Origin: Actinoplanes teichomyceticus ATCC 31121
GTDB taxonomy: Bacteria > Actinomycetota > Actinomycetes > Mycobacteriales > Micromonosporaceae
Length of the DNA: 64,000 nt
Assembly: GCF_003711105.1 (NCBI RefSeq)
Contig: NZ_CP023865.1
Coordinates: 6,679,001 to 6,743,000, forward strand
Direction: 5' to 3'
Positions 19,749-28,574 of this stretch are shown here, piece by piece. The translations under genes were made by a program, and so were the position numbers. How positions within the stretch are numbered: the first letter of the stretch is position 1; the number at the start of each line of letters is the position of its first letter. Below the pieces are notes generated by a model. It had not been told where the DNA came from. It saw only the letters and a program-made list of their open reading frames with translations, and searched no databases.

Positions 19749-20837
19749 TCAGCTGGTCCGGCTGCCGAGCAGGTGCGCCATCGCGATCAGCCCGCGCCGC
19801 GCCTCGCCGGGCAGGTCGCCGCCCGCCAGCGCCGCCACCGCCTCCTCGGTACGCTCGGCGATCACCTGTTCCACCTGGCGCAGGCTGCCGGTCTCCACGA
19901 TCACCTGGCGCAGCGCGGCGACACTCTCGCCGTCCAGATCCGGGTTGCCGTACCAGCGATCGAGCACCTTCCGCTGGGCCGGCGACGCCGCCTCCCGGGT
20001 CATCGCGATCAGCACCGTGGACTTGCCGTCCCGCAGGTCCGTCGTCGCCGACTTGCCGGTCTCCGCGTCGTCGCCGAACGCCCCCAGGATGTCGTCACGC
20101 AGCTGGAACGCCACGCCCAGCGCCACCCCGTACCGGGACAGCACCTCCAGCGTGGACTCGTCGGCGCCGGCCAGCGCCGCGCCGATCTGCAACGGCCGCT
20201 CGACCGTGTAGCGGGCGCTCTTGAGCAGCAGGATCCGGTAGCACATGGCCGGGTCGGCGGCGGTGGCCGTGCCCCGGATGTCGAGGTACTGTCCCAGCAG
20301 CACCTCGGAGCGCATCTGCCGGAACAGCTCGACGGCCCGCCGCATCCGCTCCGGCGGCAGGTCGGCGCCGTGGAACAACTCGTCGGCCCAGGTCAGGCAC
20401 AGATCCCCCCAGAGGATCGCGGCGCTGCGCCCGAAGTCGGCCGGCTGCCCCCGCCAGCCCAGCTCCTCGTGCCGCCGGGTCAGGCTCACGTGCAGGGTGG
20501 GCTGGCCGCGCCGGGTCTCGCTGTTGTCCATGACGTCGTCGTGGATCAGCGCGAAGGCGTGGAACATCTCCAGGGCGGCCGCCACCTGGACGATCCCGGG
20601 CGCATCCGGGCCGCCGCCGCTGCGCCAGCCCAGATGGCAGAACATCGGGCGGACCCGCTTGCCGGAACCGAACAGGAACGACTCCACCCGGCTCAGGCCG
20701 TACTGCCAGCCCTCCTCGTCGCACTTGCGGTGGACCTGCTCCAGGAACCGGACGACGACGTCGTCCACCCCGTGCCGGGCGACCTGGCGGCTGGTCTCCA
20801 ACGGATCCGTGGCGATCGCCTCGTTCATGCTGGTCAT
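19749..20837 (-). CDS. Polyprenyl diphosphate synthase (probable GGPP synthase)
   Basis: A 362-residue trans-prenyltransferase that would condense IPP with allylic diphosphates. The first aspartate-rich motif is HDDVMDNSETRRG (Asp at about residues 100, 101 and 104) and the second is FQLRDDILG. The residue five positions before the first motif is Phe, a pattern associated with C20 product length in type I GGPP synthases. The ATG at 20837 is preceded by AGAGGGAGTGGAG; a GTG at 20843 is too close to that box. It is the last gene of the operon, 53 bases after the glycosyltransferase. The prototype moenomycin pathway uses primary-metabolism FPP/GPP, so a dedicated synthase is notable. Confidence 0.9.
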   Translation of the reverse strand: MTSMNEAIATDPLETSRQVARHGVDDVVVRFLEQVHRKCDEEGWQYGLSRVESFLFGSGKRVRPMFCHLGWRSGGGPDAPGIVQVAAALEMFHAFALIHDDVMDNSETRRGQPTLHVSLTRRHEELGWRGQPADFGRSAAILWGDLCLTWADELFHGADLPPERMRRAVELFRQMRSEVLLGQYLDIRGTATAADPAMCYRILLLKSARYTVERPLQIGAALAGADESTLEVLSRYGVALGVAFQLRDDILGAFGDDAETGKSATTDLRDGKSTVLIAMTREAASPAQRKVLDRWYGNPDLDGESVAALRQVIVETGSLRQVEQVIAERTEEAVAALAGGDLPGEARRGLIAMAHLLGSRTS

Positions 20838-20890
20838 CTCCACTCCCTCTGCTGTCGTTGTCGTGCCGCGGCCCGGGCGCCGTGCGGCGG

Positions 20891-22252
20891 TCAGAAGTAG
20901 GCCGTACGGTGGCGCACGCTGCCGGCCGCGAACCCGGCCAGCCGGGCCGCGTAGCGGATCCAGCGCCGTCGCGGGGTGCCCGGCCGGCCCACATCCGGCA
21001 GGTGCCGGACCATCCAGAACCAGCTGAAGAGCACCTCACGCCACGGCCTGCGCCGGTAGCCGGCGTTGCGGTAGGTCCGGTACAGCAGCGCACCGGTCAG
21101 CCCGTAGGCCCACTTCTGCCGGGCCACCCCGAGCAGCGTGGGCCGCAGGCGGTAACCCATCCGGGCGTGCGGGGCGTAGCCGAGCCGGTATCCGGCCAGC
21201 TGCACCCGCCAGGACAGTTCGACGTCCTCCCCGGCGCCGCCCGGGAAATGCTCGGCCCAACCCCCGACCGCGGCGAGCACCTCCCGCCGGACCGCGCAGT
21301 TGGCGCTGCGGGCGAACGACAGGGGCTCGCCCTGCGCCGGCAACGGCACCGGTTGCTCGTCCATGAAGGCCGGGCTCAGCGTGGAGCAGTCCAGCGCGCC
21401 ACCGACCAGATCGGCGTCCGCGAGCGCGCCGACCATGGCCGAGATCCAGCCCGGGTCGGCGACGTCGTCGGCGTCGCAGAACAGCAGCAGATCACCGGCG
21501 GCCACCCGGACCCCGGCGTTGCGGGCCACGCCGGCGCTGCGCGCGGTGGGGGCGGAGATCGTACGCAGGGCCGGCAACCGCGGCCGCGCCTCCTCGGCCA
21601 GCGCCATGCTCCGATCGGCCGAGCCGTTGTCGACCACCACCAGCTCCCACCGCCCGGGGTAGTCCTGCCGCGCCAGGGCGGCCAGCTGCGCGCCGAGGGT
21701 GGCGGCCGCGTTGCGCACCGGGAGCACCACACTGACCACGGGCCGGTCCCCGCCGCTCGGCGGCGCCGCCGGGGCCGGGGCGCCGCGGCGGGTGACCAGC
21801 AGCCGGGCGATCCCGGCGGCCCGCGTGCCGGGGCGGATCCGGCCGTCCGCGGTCAGCGCCGTACGCCGCAGCGCGATCCCGGCCCGCGGACGGCCGGTGA
21901 CCGCGCCGCTGCCCGGCGGGATCACCACGTCGCGGACGATGCCGTCGGCGCCCACGGTCAGCACGCCCCAGCGGACCGCGTCCGCGCCGGAGGCGGCGGC
22001 GTCGGCCACCCCGGCCAGCCAGGCCGGGCCCGGATGGTCCCGCTCGTCGAGGACGGCGACATAGTCGGCGCGCGCGGTGGCGACACCCCGTCCCGGTGCG
22101 ACGACGACCACGTCCGCCGGGAGGTCGCCGCCCGGCTCGGCGGACTCCACGATGACCCGGGCCGGTGCGCACGTCTGGTCCCGCAGGCGCCGCACCACCG
22201 CCCGCCAGTCCCCCCGGGCGGCGACGACCACGTCCACGCGGATCGCGCCCAT
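20891..22252 (-). CDS. Family 2 glycosyltransferase with an extra degenerate N-terminal GT-like domain
   Basis: A 453-residue GT-A-fold enzyme. Residues about 160-400 form a canonical GT2 domain: SVVLPVRNAAATLGAQLAAL, VVVDNGSADRS, then LLLFCDADDVADPGW with the metal-binding DAD, and GAGEDVELSWR as the catalytic-base region. The first 150 residues look like a second, eroded GT-A Rossmann half (VDVVVAARGDW...YVAVLDERDHPGPAWLAGV). The C-terminus has a basic, aromatic tail likely to associate with the membrane. ATGA overlap with the upstream glycosyltransferase. One of five glycosyltransferases in the phosphoglycolipid operon; which sugar it adds cannot be read from sequence. Confidence 0.85.
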   Translation of the reverse strand: MGAIRVDVVVAARGDWRAVVRRLRDQTCAPARVIVESAEPGGDLPADVVVVAPGRGVATARADYVAVLDERDHPGPAWLAGVADAAASGADAVRWGVLTVGADGIVRDVVIPPGSGAVTGRPRAGIALRRTALTADGRIRPGTRAAGIARLLVTRRGAPAPAAPPSGGDRPVVSVVLPVRNAAATLGAQLAALARQDYPGRWELVVVDNGSADRSMALAEEARPRLPALRTISAPTARSAGVARNAGVRVAAGDLLLFCDADDVADPGWISAMVGALADADLVGGALDCSTLSPAFMDEQPVPLPAQGEPLSFARSANCAVRREVLAAVGGWAEHFPGGAGEDVELSWRVQLAGYRLGYAPHARMGYRLRPTLLGVARQKWAYGLTGALLYRTYRNAGYRRRPWREVLFSWFWMVRHLPDVGRPGTPRRRWIRYAARLAGFAAGSVRHRTAYF

Positions 22253-23031
22253 CAGACCGGCTCGAGGTCGAAGGTCACGTCGTTGGCCGGCGCCACCAGC
22301 AGGTCGAGCAGCTCGGCCCGGCTGCGGGCGCGTTTGCGCCGCTCCTCCATGGCGACCATCCGGGCCAGGTACGCCTGCCGGGCCGGCGAGCCGAACCCGG
22401 TCTCCGGCGCGGACGTCAGCGACTGCGGCCAGACCCGGTAGCGGTACAGCGTGCGGCGGGTGTTGCGGATCCGGTACAGGCGGGCCAGCCGCAGGTGGAA
22501 GTCGGTGTCCGCACCGAACTCCGCGGTGCCGTCGAAGCCGCCCAGCCGCTCGAACACCGAGCGGCGCACCACCGTGGTGGGGTGCAGCGCGACCGTGGAC
22601 CGGCCCAGCCGCATCCACAGGTTGCCGTACCGCGGGAAGCGGCGTACGCCCTGCGGCCGTCCCTGCGCGTCGATCTGCACGTAACCGCACCCCACCAGGT
22701 CGGCGCGGCCCCGTTCGAGCATCGCCACCTGCACGGCGAACCGCTCCGGCTCGCTCTCGTCGTCGGCGTCCTGGAACCCGATGTAGCGGCTGGTCACCAT
22801 GGGCAGCACGGCGTTCTTGAGCCGGAGATGGCCGACGTTGCGGGAGGCCCGCAGCACGGTCAGCCGCGGGTCGCCGCGGAACGGTGCCAGGGCGGCCAGC
22901 CAGTCGTCCTCGGGCGAACAGTCGTCCAGCACGATCAGGCGCAGCTCCCGGAGCGACTGACCGAGCACCGACCGGACCGCCGAGGGCAGGTAGGTGGAGC
23001 AGCGATAGTGCGGAAGGATCACGGTGAGCAC
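22252..23031 (-). CDS. Family 2 glycosyltransferase
   Basis: A 259-residue inverting GT-A enzyme. VTVILPHYRCSTYLPSAVRS opens the fold, followed by IVLDDCSPEDD, the metal-binding IGFQDADDESEP, and FGADTDFHLRLARLY near the acceptor site. The GTG at 23031 has a GGAGG box six bases upstream and lies inside the 3' end of the amidotransferase gene; longer starts would extend into that gene. It ends in an ATGA overlap with the next glycosyltransferase. Confidence 0.88.
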   Translation of the reverse strand: MLTVILPHYRCSTYLPSAVRSVLGQSLRELRLIVLDDCSPEDDWLAALAPFRGDPRLTVLRASRNVGHLRLKNAVLPMVTSRYIGFQDADDESEPERFAVQVAMLERGRADLVGCGYVQIDAQGRPQGVRRFPRYGNLWMRLGRSTVALHPTTVVRRSVFERLGGFDGTAEFGADTDFHLRLARLYRIRNTRRTLYRYRVWPQSLTSAPETGFGSPARQAYLARMVAMEERRKRARSRAELLDLLVAPANDVTFDLEPV

Positions 23032-24938
23032 CGCTGACCTCCAAGGTCGGTTCCGGGTACGGACAGCGCCGGCGGGCGGTCGGCGAACCGGCGATACCAC
23101 GACTCCAGCTGCACCATGGCCCAGATCCGGCGGCCGTGGCGCTGGCCGTCGTCGAGTTCGGCGAGGAGCCGGCGCACCTGCTGCGGGCGGAAGACGCCAC
23201 GCTGCCGCGCGGTCCGGTCGGTGAGCAGGTCCCAGGCCAGCGGGCGCAGCCGCCCGCGCAGCCAGTCGTCCATCGGCACCCCGAAGCCGGCTTTCGGCCG
23301 GTCGATCAGCTCGGCCGGCAGCCAGTCCCGCATGGCGTGTTTGAGCAGGCGTTTCCCGCTGCCCCCGGCGACCTTGTAGCCGGCCGGCAGCCTGGCCGCC
23401 CAGGCCATCAGGTCCTGGTCGAGGAAGGGCGAGCGGGCCTCCACGCCGTGCGCCATCGTGGCCAGGTCCATCTTCGGCAGCAGGTCACCGGCCAGGTAGG
23501 TGCGCTGGTCCACGGTCAGCATCCGGTCGATCAGCGACTGCCCGGCGGCCTGTGCCCACGCCTCGCGCAGGTGCCGCACCGGGTCCGCGGCGCCCACCAG
23601 GCGCGCGAACTCCGCGGTGTAGAGGCGGGCCAGCCGGGCCGGTTCGAAGACCGACATCAGCGCCGCGTACCGGTCGGCCGGGGGCCGGCCGGCCAGCTCC
23701 AGCAGTCGCCCGGCGCGCCGCAGCCGGGCCCCGCCCGCCGACCGTGCCAGCGCGCCGCCCAGCCGCACCGCCAGGGCCCCGGCCGGTCCGGGCAGCGTGA
23801 CACGTGAGCCGCCGACCATCGCGCCGTAGCGGTCGTAGCCGCCGAAGCACTCGTCGCCGCCGTCGCCGTTGAGCACCACGGTCACGTGCCGCGCGGCCAT
23901 CCGGGCCAGGTAGAAGGTGGCGATCGCGGAGGAGTCGGCGAACGGCTCGTCGAACTGCCGGCCCAGGTCGTCGAGCAGGTCCACGACGTCCGGGCCGAGC
24001 ACCCACTCGTGATGGTCGGCGCCGTAGTGCCGGGCCGCCGCCCGGGCGAAGCGCCGCTCGTCGGTGGCGGCGTCCTCGAAGCCGATGGTGAACGTGGGCA
24101 CCGGCCCGGCGTGCTGGCGGGCCACGGCCGCCAGCACCGCGGAGGAGTCCAGGCCACCGGAGAGCAGCACCCCGATCGGCCGCTCCCCGATCAGCCGGAG
24201 CCGGGTGGCCTCGGTCAGGCGCTCGCGCAGCTCGGCGGCCGCCTCGTCGAAGCCGGCCACGGCGACCGGGGCGAGCGGCGGGGTGTGGTAGCGGTGGCCG
24301 CGGATCGCGCCGGCCTGCCAGCTGAGCACGGTGCCCGGCTCCACCCGGCGTACGTCTCGCCAGATGCTGCCCGGCCCCGGGACGTAGGCGCAGGTGAGGA
24401 ACCCGTCGACCGCCGCCGGGTCGACCGCGCGCGGGAACCGCGGATCGGCCAGGAAGGCCTTGAGCTCGGAAGCGAACTGCACACCACCGGCTGCCGGCCG
24501 CCAGAACAGCGGCTTCTTCCCGACCCGGTCGCGGCCGAGCAGCAGCCGCCGGGCCGGCGCGTCCCAGATCGCGAAGGCGAACATCCCGTGCAGGTGCCGC
24601 ACGAGATCGTCACCGTGCTCCTCGTACAGGTGCACCAGGCACTCGCTGTCGCTGCCGCTGGCCAGCCGGTGACCGCGGGCCAGGAGATCCGCCCGGAGGC
24701 GTCCGTGGTTGTAGATCTCCCCGTTGAGCACCGCGACGACCGTGCCGTCCTCGCTGAAGACCGGCTGTGCGCCACCCGCGACGTCGACGATCGCCAGCCG
24801 GCGCATTCCCAGCGCGATCCCGGCGCCCACGTGCCGGCCCTCGCCGTCCGGCCCGCGGTGTGCCAGCGCCGCCAGCATCGCCGCCACCACCTCCGGGTCC
24901 GGGTCGTCCGGGGTGGCCCAGCCCGCTATGCCACACAT
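23019..24938 (-). CDS. Glutamine-dependent amidotransferase, asparagine-synthase type (MoeF5/MoeH5-like)
   Basis: A 639-residue AsnB-family enzyme. Cys2 (MCGIAGW) is the glutaminase nucleophile, HRGPDGEG and NGEIYN (72-77) complete the N-terminal Ntn domain, and the synthetase domain has the ATP-pyrophosphatase loop SGGLDSS (260-266). In moenomycin clusters two such enzymes amidate hexuronic acids on the sugar chain rather than making asparagine. The operon here also has exactly two, supporting that role over amino-acid metabolism. It overlaps both neighbours (ATGA upstream, 13 bases downstream). Confidence 0.9.
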   Translation of the reverse strand: MCGIAGWATPDDPDPEVVAAMLAALAHRGPDGEGRHVGAGIALGMRRLAIVDVAGGAQPVFSEDGTVVAVLNGEIYNHGRLRADLLARGHRLASGSDSECLVHLYEEHGDDLVRHLHGMFAFAIWDAPARRLLLGRDRVGKKPLFWRPAAGGVQFASELKAFLADPRFPRAVDPAAVDGFLTCAYVPGPGSIWRDVRRVEPGTVLSWQAGAIRGHRYHTPPLAPVAVAGFDEAAAELRERLTEATRLRLIGERPIGVLLSGGLDSSAVLAAVARQHAGPVPTFTIGFEDAATDERRFARAAARHYGADHHEWVLGPDVVDLLDDLGRQFDEPFADSSAIATFYLARMAARHVTVVLNGDGGDECFGGYDRYGAMVGGSRVTLPGPAGALAVRLGGALARSAGGARLRRAGRLLELAGRPPADRYAALMSVFEPARLARLYTAEFARLVGAADPVRHLREAWAQAAGQSLIDRMLTVDQRTYLAGDLLPKMDLATMAHGVEARSPFLDQDLMAWAARLPAGYKVAGGSGKRLLKHAMRDWLPAELIDRPKAGFGVPMDDWLRGRLRPLAWDLLTDRTARQRGVFRPQQVRRLLAELDDGQRHGRRIWAMVQLESWYRRFADRPPALSVPGTDLGGQRCSP

Positions 24939-25813
24939 CAGTGGTGTCCACCGGCGGGCGGCGGCCTGTCGTCGGGCAGTGCCAGCAGCACCGGCAGGCC
25001 GCGCTCCAGCACGTCGTCCGCGTACCGGTCGATGATCGGGCGCAGGTCGTGGGCGCACCAGACGTCCGCGGGCGGGGTAGCCCGCCGGCGCGCCTCCTCG
25101 AGCAGCCCGCGCAGCTCCGCCTCGGTGACCCGGCCGGTACGCAGCAGATGTCCGAGATTGCCGGTCCGCTCGCCGTGCCGCTCGTAGTCACGCAGGTCGT
25201 CGGCGATCGTGACGATCATGCCGAAGCCCCAGCCGAAGTCGGTCGCCGCGGCGCAGGCCTGCGGCCGGCGGCCGGCCAGCGCCGCGAGCGTGCCGTACAG
25301 GCTGAGGAAGCAGCCGCCGTAGGTCTCCGCGTGCGCGCGCCAGGAGGCCAGGTCGACGGCCGGCACCTGTTTGGTGCGCAGCTGGCCCAGGCCCACCGTG
25401 ACGAAGTTGTCCTCGACGGTCCGCAGCACCGCGCGCGGGTCGTCGGCGCGGCCCGCCAGCCGCGACACCGCGCGCTGCTCCAGCAGCAGACACAGCGCCA
25501 GCTCGAACCGGTCGAAGCCGCTGTCGTCGTCGAGCAGGTCGTCGAACAGCTTCATCGCCGCGATGTGCATGGCGATCTCGCCGGCCACCTCCCGCCGCAG
25601 CCGCTCCTCCGGCAGCCACATCGTGAGCAGGCACGCGGCGCGCAGATAGAGCCGCAGATCACCGACGTAGCGCACCAGCTCGGGCGAGGCCCGGAACTCT
25701 TCCATGGTGTCCATCAGCAGGCCGCTGACGTACCGGTGGGCGTCGTCGAGCTCGGCGGCCAGGTCCCGCGGCACGCCGTCGGGGACCAGGTACGCCGCCG
25801 GGGCGCTGCTCAT
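24938..25813 (-). CDS. moeN5: MoeN5-like prenyltransferase (lipid-chain extension)
   Basis: A 291-residue class I isoprenoid-synthase-fold protein. It contains KLFDDLLDDDSGFDR (first acidic motif, residues 91-95), GQLRTK, WRAHAETYG and ADDLRDYERHGERTGNL (204-220). From memory these match, segment by segment, the corresponding blocks of MoeN5 of the moenomycin pathway, which attaches a C10 prenyl unit to the farnesyl chain of the phosphoglycolipid to make branched C25 moenocinol. This is the most diagnostic gene of the cluster. Ordinary GGPP synthases have a quite different second motif. ATGA overlaps on both sides. Symbol is by homology, from recalled sequence. Confidence 0.85.
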   Translation of the reverse strand: MSSAPAAYLVPDGVPRDLAAELDDAHRYVSGLLMDTMEEFRASPELVRYVGDLRLYLRAACLLTMWLPEERLRREVAGEIAMHIAAMKLFDDLLDDDSGFDRFELALCLLLEQRAVSRLAGRADDPRAVLRTVEDNFVTVGLGQLRTKQVPAVDLASWRAHAETYGGCFLSLYGTLAALAGRRPQACAAATDFGWGFGMIVTIADDLRDYERHGERTGNLGHLLRTGRVTEAELRGLLEEARRRATPPADVWCAHDLRPIIDRYADDVLERGLPVLLALPDDRPPPAGGHH

Positions 25814-27399
25814 CGCACACCGGCCCGGTACGCCATCACGTCACCGGCGACGAACAGGTCCACGTCCTGGCCGCCGAAGTCGTCGATCATGTCCCGGCTG
25901 GACTGCGCGATGGCGCGCCCCGGGCCGTTCAGCGACGTGTTGATCAACGCGGCGGTGCCGGTGAGCTGCTCGAACTCGCCCAGCAGGTCGAAGAGCCGAG
26001 GGTGCGCCGCACGGGTGAGCGTCTGCAACCGGCTGGTGCCGTCGACGTGCCGTGCCTGCGCGAACAGTCCCTCCCGGACGTCGTAGTTGAACAGCATGTA
26101 CGGCGACACCGGCTGGCCGGGGAACAGCTCGGCGAACCGGTCCTCGCGGATCACCGCGCCCAGCGGCCGGAACCACTCCCGGCGTTTCAACTCCTCGCTG
26201 AGGCGCTTGCGCATCCCCTCGGCGCTCGGGTCGCCGAGCAGCGACCGGTGGCCCAGCGCCCGTGGGCCGACCTCGGCCGCCCCCTCCAGGAAGGCCACCA
26301 CGCCGCCGCCGGCCAGCACCTGGGCGGCGGCGCCGCCGTCGTAGGCGACCGGGCGCAGCCCCGCGGAGGTCAGCGCCGCGGCCGAGTCGCCGGCCGCCTC
26401 GGCGCGGCCGTTGACGTACACGTCGAACGGCTCCACCCGCTGCCCGAGCACGTAGTGCATCGCGTAGACGCCGGCGCCGATGGAGTGCCCGCTGTCGCCG
26501 CACGCCGGTGGGATCGCGATGTCCCGGCCCAGCCGCGAGCGCAGCTCCGCGTTGGCGACGATGTTCAGCGCGCACCCGCCGCCGAGCGCCACGTCCACCC
26601 CGGCCGGTACCCCGGTGTGGCGCGCGAGCAGCTGGTAGACCTGCTCGGTGAACAGCGTCTGGAACGTCGCGATCGCGTCGGCCATGGTCTGGAAGTCCCG
26701 GGCGAACTGCGGCCGCCCGCTCAGGTCGTCGTACGTCGCCTCGGCCGCGGCCGGGTCGGCCATCACGTCCGGGCGGACCCCGAGCAGCAGGTCCCGCACG
26801 TCGGCCCGGGGCTGGCCGTATCCACCCAGCGCCATCACCTTGCCGGCCACGCTGGGGCTCTTGCCGAACCCGAACAGGTAGCCCAGCGCGCTCCAGCCGA
26901 ATCCGTTGCCGTACCAGGGCAGCGGGTCCTTCTCCAGCCACCGCAGCATGCCCTGCTCGATGCGGAACAGCGAGCTGCGGGTGATCTGGCCGCGTCCCTC
27001 GTTGACCAGCACGACGCAGCCCTCGCTGTGCCCGGCGTAGTGCGCGGCCAGCGCGGCGTGCGACACCTCGTGGGTGACGATCACGCAGTCGACCGGGCGG
27101 CCGAGCAGGGTGGAGGTGGTCCGGTGGTGCAGGGCGCCGGAGTTGATCGCCGCCAGCGCGGCGTCCAGGTCCGGCAGGCCCAGCAGCGCGTGCGAGAACG
27201 GCGTGCTCACCGCGATCAGGTCGACCTCGTCCGGGTTGACCGGCGCGGCCCGCAGCACGTGCTGCAGGGCGTCGTCGACGCGGCCGTCGTGCTTGACGCG
27301 GCTGAGCCGTTCCGCCTCGATCGAGAAGCGCAGGACCCCGTCCTCGAAGTACGAGACTCCGGCGTCGTGGCCGAGCGAGTGCAGGGAGAGAACCTTCAT
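25810..27399 (-). CDS. moeM5: Carbamoyltransferase, NodU/CmcH family (MoeM5-like)
   Basis: A 529-residue O-carbamoyltransferase that would use carbamoyl phosphate and ATP to carbamoylate a sugar hydroxyl. The N-terminal Kae1-like domain begins with LSLHSLGHDAGVSYFEDG and has the metal-binding THEVSHAALAAH (His110, His114). The C-terminal YrdC-like part has VGPRALGHRSLLGDP. Moenomycins carry a 3-O-carbamoyl on the sugar next to the lipid (unit F), installed by MoeM5. Translational overlaps tie it to the glycosyltransferase upstream and the MoeN5-like gene downstream. Confidence 0.9.
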   Translation of the reverse strand: MKVLSLHSLGHDAGVSYFEDGVLRFSIEAERLSRVKHDGRVDDALQHVLRAAPVNPDEVDLIAVSTPFSHALLGLPDLDAALAAINSGALHHRTTSTLLGRPVDCVIVTHEVSHAALAAHYAGHSEGCVVLVNEGRGQITRSSLFRIEQGMLRWLEKDPLPWYGNGFGWSALGYLFGFGKSPSVAGKVMALGGYGQPRADVRDLLLGVRPDVMADPAAAEATYDDLSGRPQFARDFQTMADAIATFQTLFTEQVYQLLARHTGVPAGVDVALGGGCALNIVANAELRSRLGRDIAIPPACGDSGHSIGAGVYAMHYVLGQRVEPFDVYVNGRAEAAGDSAAALTSAGLRPVAYDGGAAAQVLAGGGVVAFLEGAAEVGPRALGHRSLLGDPSAEGMRKRLSEELKRREWFRPLGAVIREDRFAELFPGQPVSPYMLFNYDVREGLFAQARHVDGTSRLQTLTRAAHPRLFDLLGEFEQLTGTAALINTSLNGPGRAIAQSSRDMIDDFGGQDVDLFVAGDVMAYRAGVR

Positions 27400-28574
27400 G
27401 CGGACGCCTCCGTCAGGGGGTGTGGCCCGGATCGGTCTGGCGAGCCGGGAGCGACGTACTCGGCCCAGCGCACTTCCCGCAGCGGCCGTCGGACGAGCCC
27501 GCGCAGGTAGAGTTCCGCGGCCGTGCGGGCGAACCAGCCGAAGTAGACCCAGGTGATCGCCGACTTCGCCACGCCGTGCGACCGCCCGGCCGAGGCGTCG
27601 AAGCCGGTGAGCGGCCACATGCCGGGGAACAGGATGTCGCGGAAGTAGTACCGGGCCACCGGATAGGACCAGTCGGCCAGGTAGATGACGTGGTTGAGCA
27701 GCAGCCGGCGGATCCGCCGGCCGGACTGGCCGGCCGGACCGGCCACCTCGTAGTGGCACCGCGCGTCCGGGACCAGGCGCAGCCGGTGCAGGGGGTCGGC
27801 GGCGTCCGGGTCGAGCAGCCGGAAGCAGACGTAGCCGTCGTCGCACACGTACCGGTCCGGGATGCCGCCGCTGACCACCGGCAGCTCCACCAGCAGGCAG
27901 CAGCCGTGCGGGTAGTTCGTGGCGGTGGCGGTGATCGCCTTCAGCCGGTGCAGCAGGCGCGACGTGGCGTACGGCCGCGCGTGCGGCACCTTGGTGGCGC
28001 CCACCGCGCCCCGGCAGCCGTGGCCGGCGAAGTCCCGGACCAGGTTCGCCAGGCAGCCCGGCTCCAGCCGGATGTCGTCGTCGAGCCAGCCGACCGCGGT
28101 CAGCCCCTGCGCCTCGGCGACCGCGATCCCGGCGTTGAGCGTGCTCACCTTGCCGGGGCCGGGCAGCGACAACCCGACGAAGTGCACCGCGCTCTGCTGC
28201 CCGGCCACCCCGGCCAGCAGCCGCAGCCGGGCGACCGCCTCGTCCCGGTCCTCGCGCCGCATCCACTGCATGCCGACCAGGACGGTGATCCGGGCGCCCG
28301 GGACGGCCTCGGCCGCCTCGGCGAGCTGCGCCAGCAACTCGCGCAGCCACGCCTGATGCCGGCTCGCCGAGTACCGGCGCAGGTGGGTCGGGAGCACGAA
28401 GGCGAGGCTCGGGACCCCGGCGGGCGGCTGGGGCGGCCAGGTGGCGAGCCGGGCGGCGACCGAGCCGTCGGCGTGCACGTACTCGACCGGGCGGCGCCAG
28501 GCGGTGCCCGGCTGGTAGCCACGGGAGATCCAGCGGCGCAGGTGGCGCAGCGGCGCCGGCTCACGCGGCGTCAT
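27396..28574 (-). CDS. GT-A glycosyltransferase (paralogue of the adjacent gene)
   Basis: A 392-residue GT2-like enzyme. After an N-terminal extension of about 50 residues come LAFVLPTHLRRYS, the metal-binding VGWLDDDIRLEPG, and the acceptor-region VCDDGYVCFRLL. A C-terminal hydrophobic and aromatic region (PVARYYFRDILFPGMWPLTG) may contact the membrane. It shares overall length, domain order and many motifs with the neighbouring 28561-29748 protein, so the two probably arose by duplication. It overlaps the upstream gene by 14 bases and the downstream carbamoyltransferase gene by ATGA. Confidence 0.82.
   Translation of the reverse strand: MTPREPAPLRHLRRWISRGYQPGTAWRRPVEYVHADGSVAARLATWPPQPPAGVPSLAFVLPTHLRRYSASRHQAWLRELLAQLAEAAEAVPGARITVLVGMQWMRREDRDEAVARLRLLAGVAGQQSAVHFVGLSLPGPGKVSTLNAGIAVAEAQGLTAVGWLDDDIRLEPGCLANLVRDFAGHGCRGAVGATKVPHARPYATSRLLHRLKAITATATNYPHGCCLLVELPVVSGGIPDRYVCDDGYVCFRLLDPDAADPLHRLRLVPDARCHYEVAGPAGQSGRRIRRLLLNHVIYLADWSYPVARYYFRDILFPGMWPLTGFDASAGRSHGVAKSAITWVYFGWFARTAAELYLRGLVRRPLREVRWAEYVAPGSPDRSGPHPLTEASA

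Noticed and set aside
23019..24938. Primary-metabolism asparagine synthetase
   Set aside because: The enzyme family fits, but two divergent copies tightly overlapping glycosyltransferase genes fit the amidotransferases of phosphoglycolipid pathways better.
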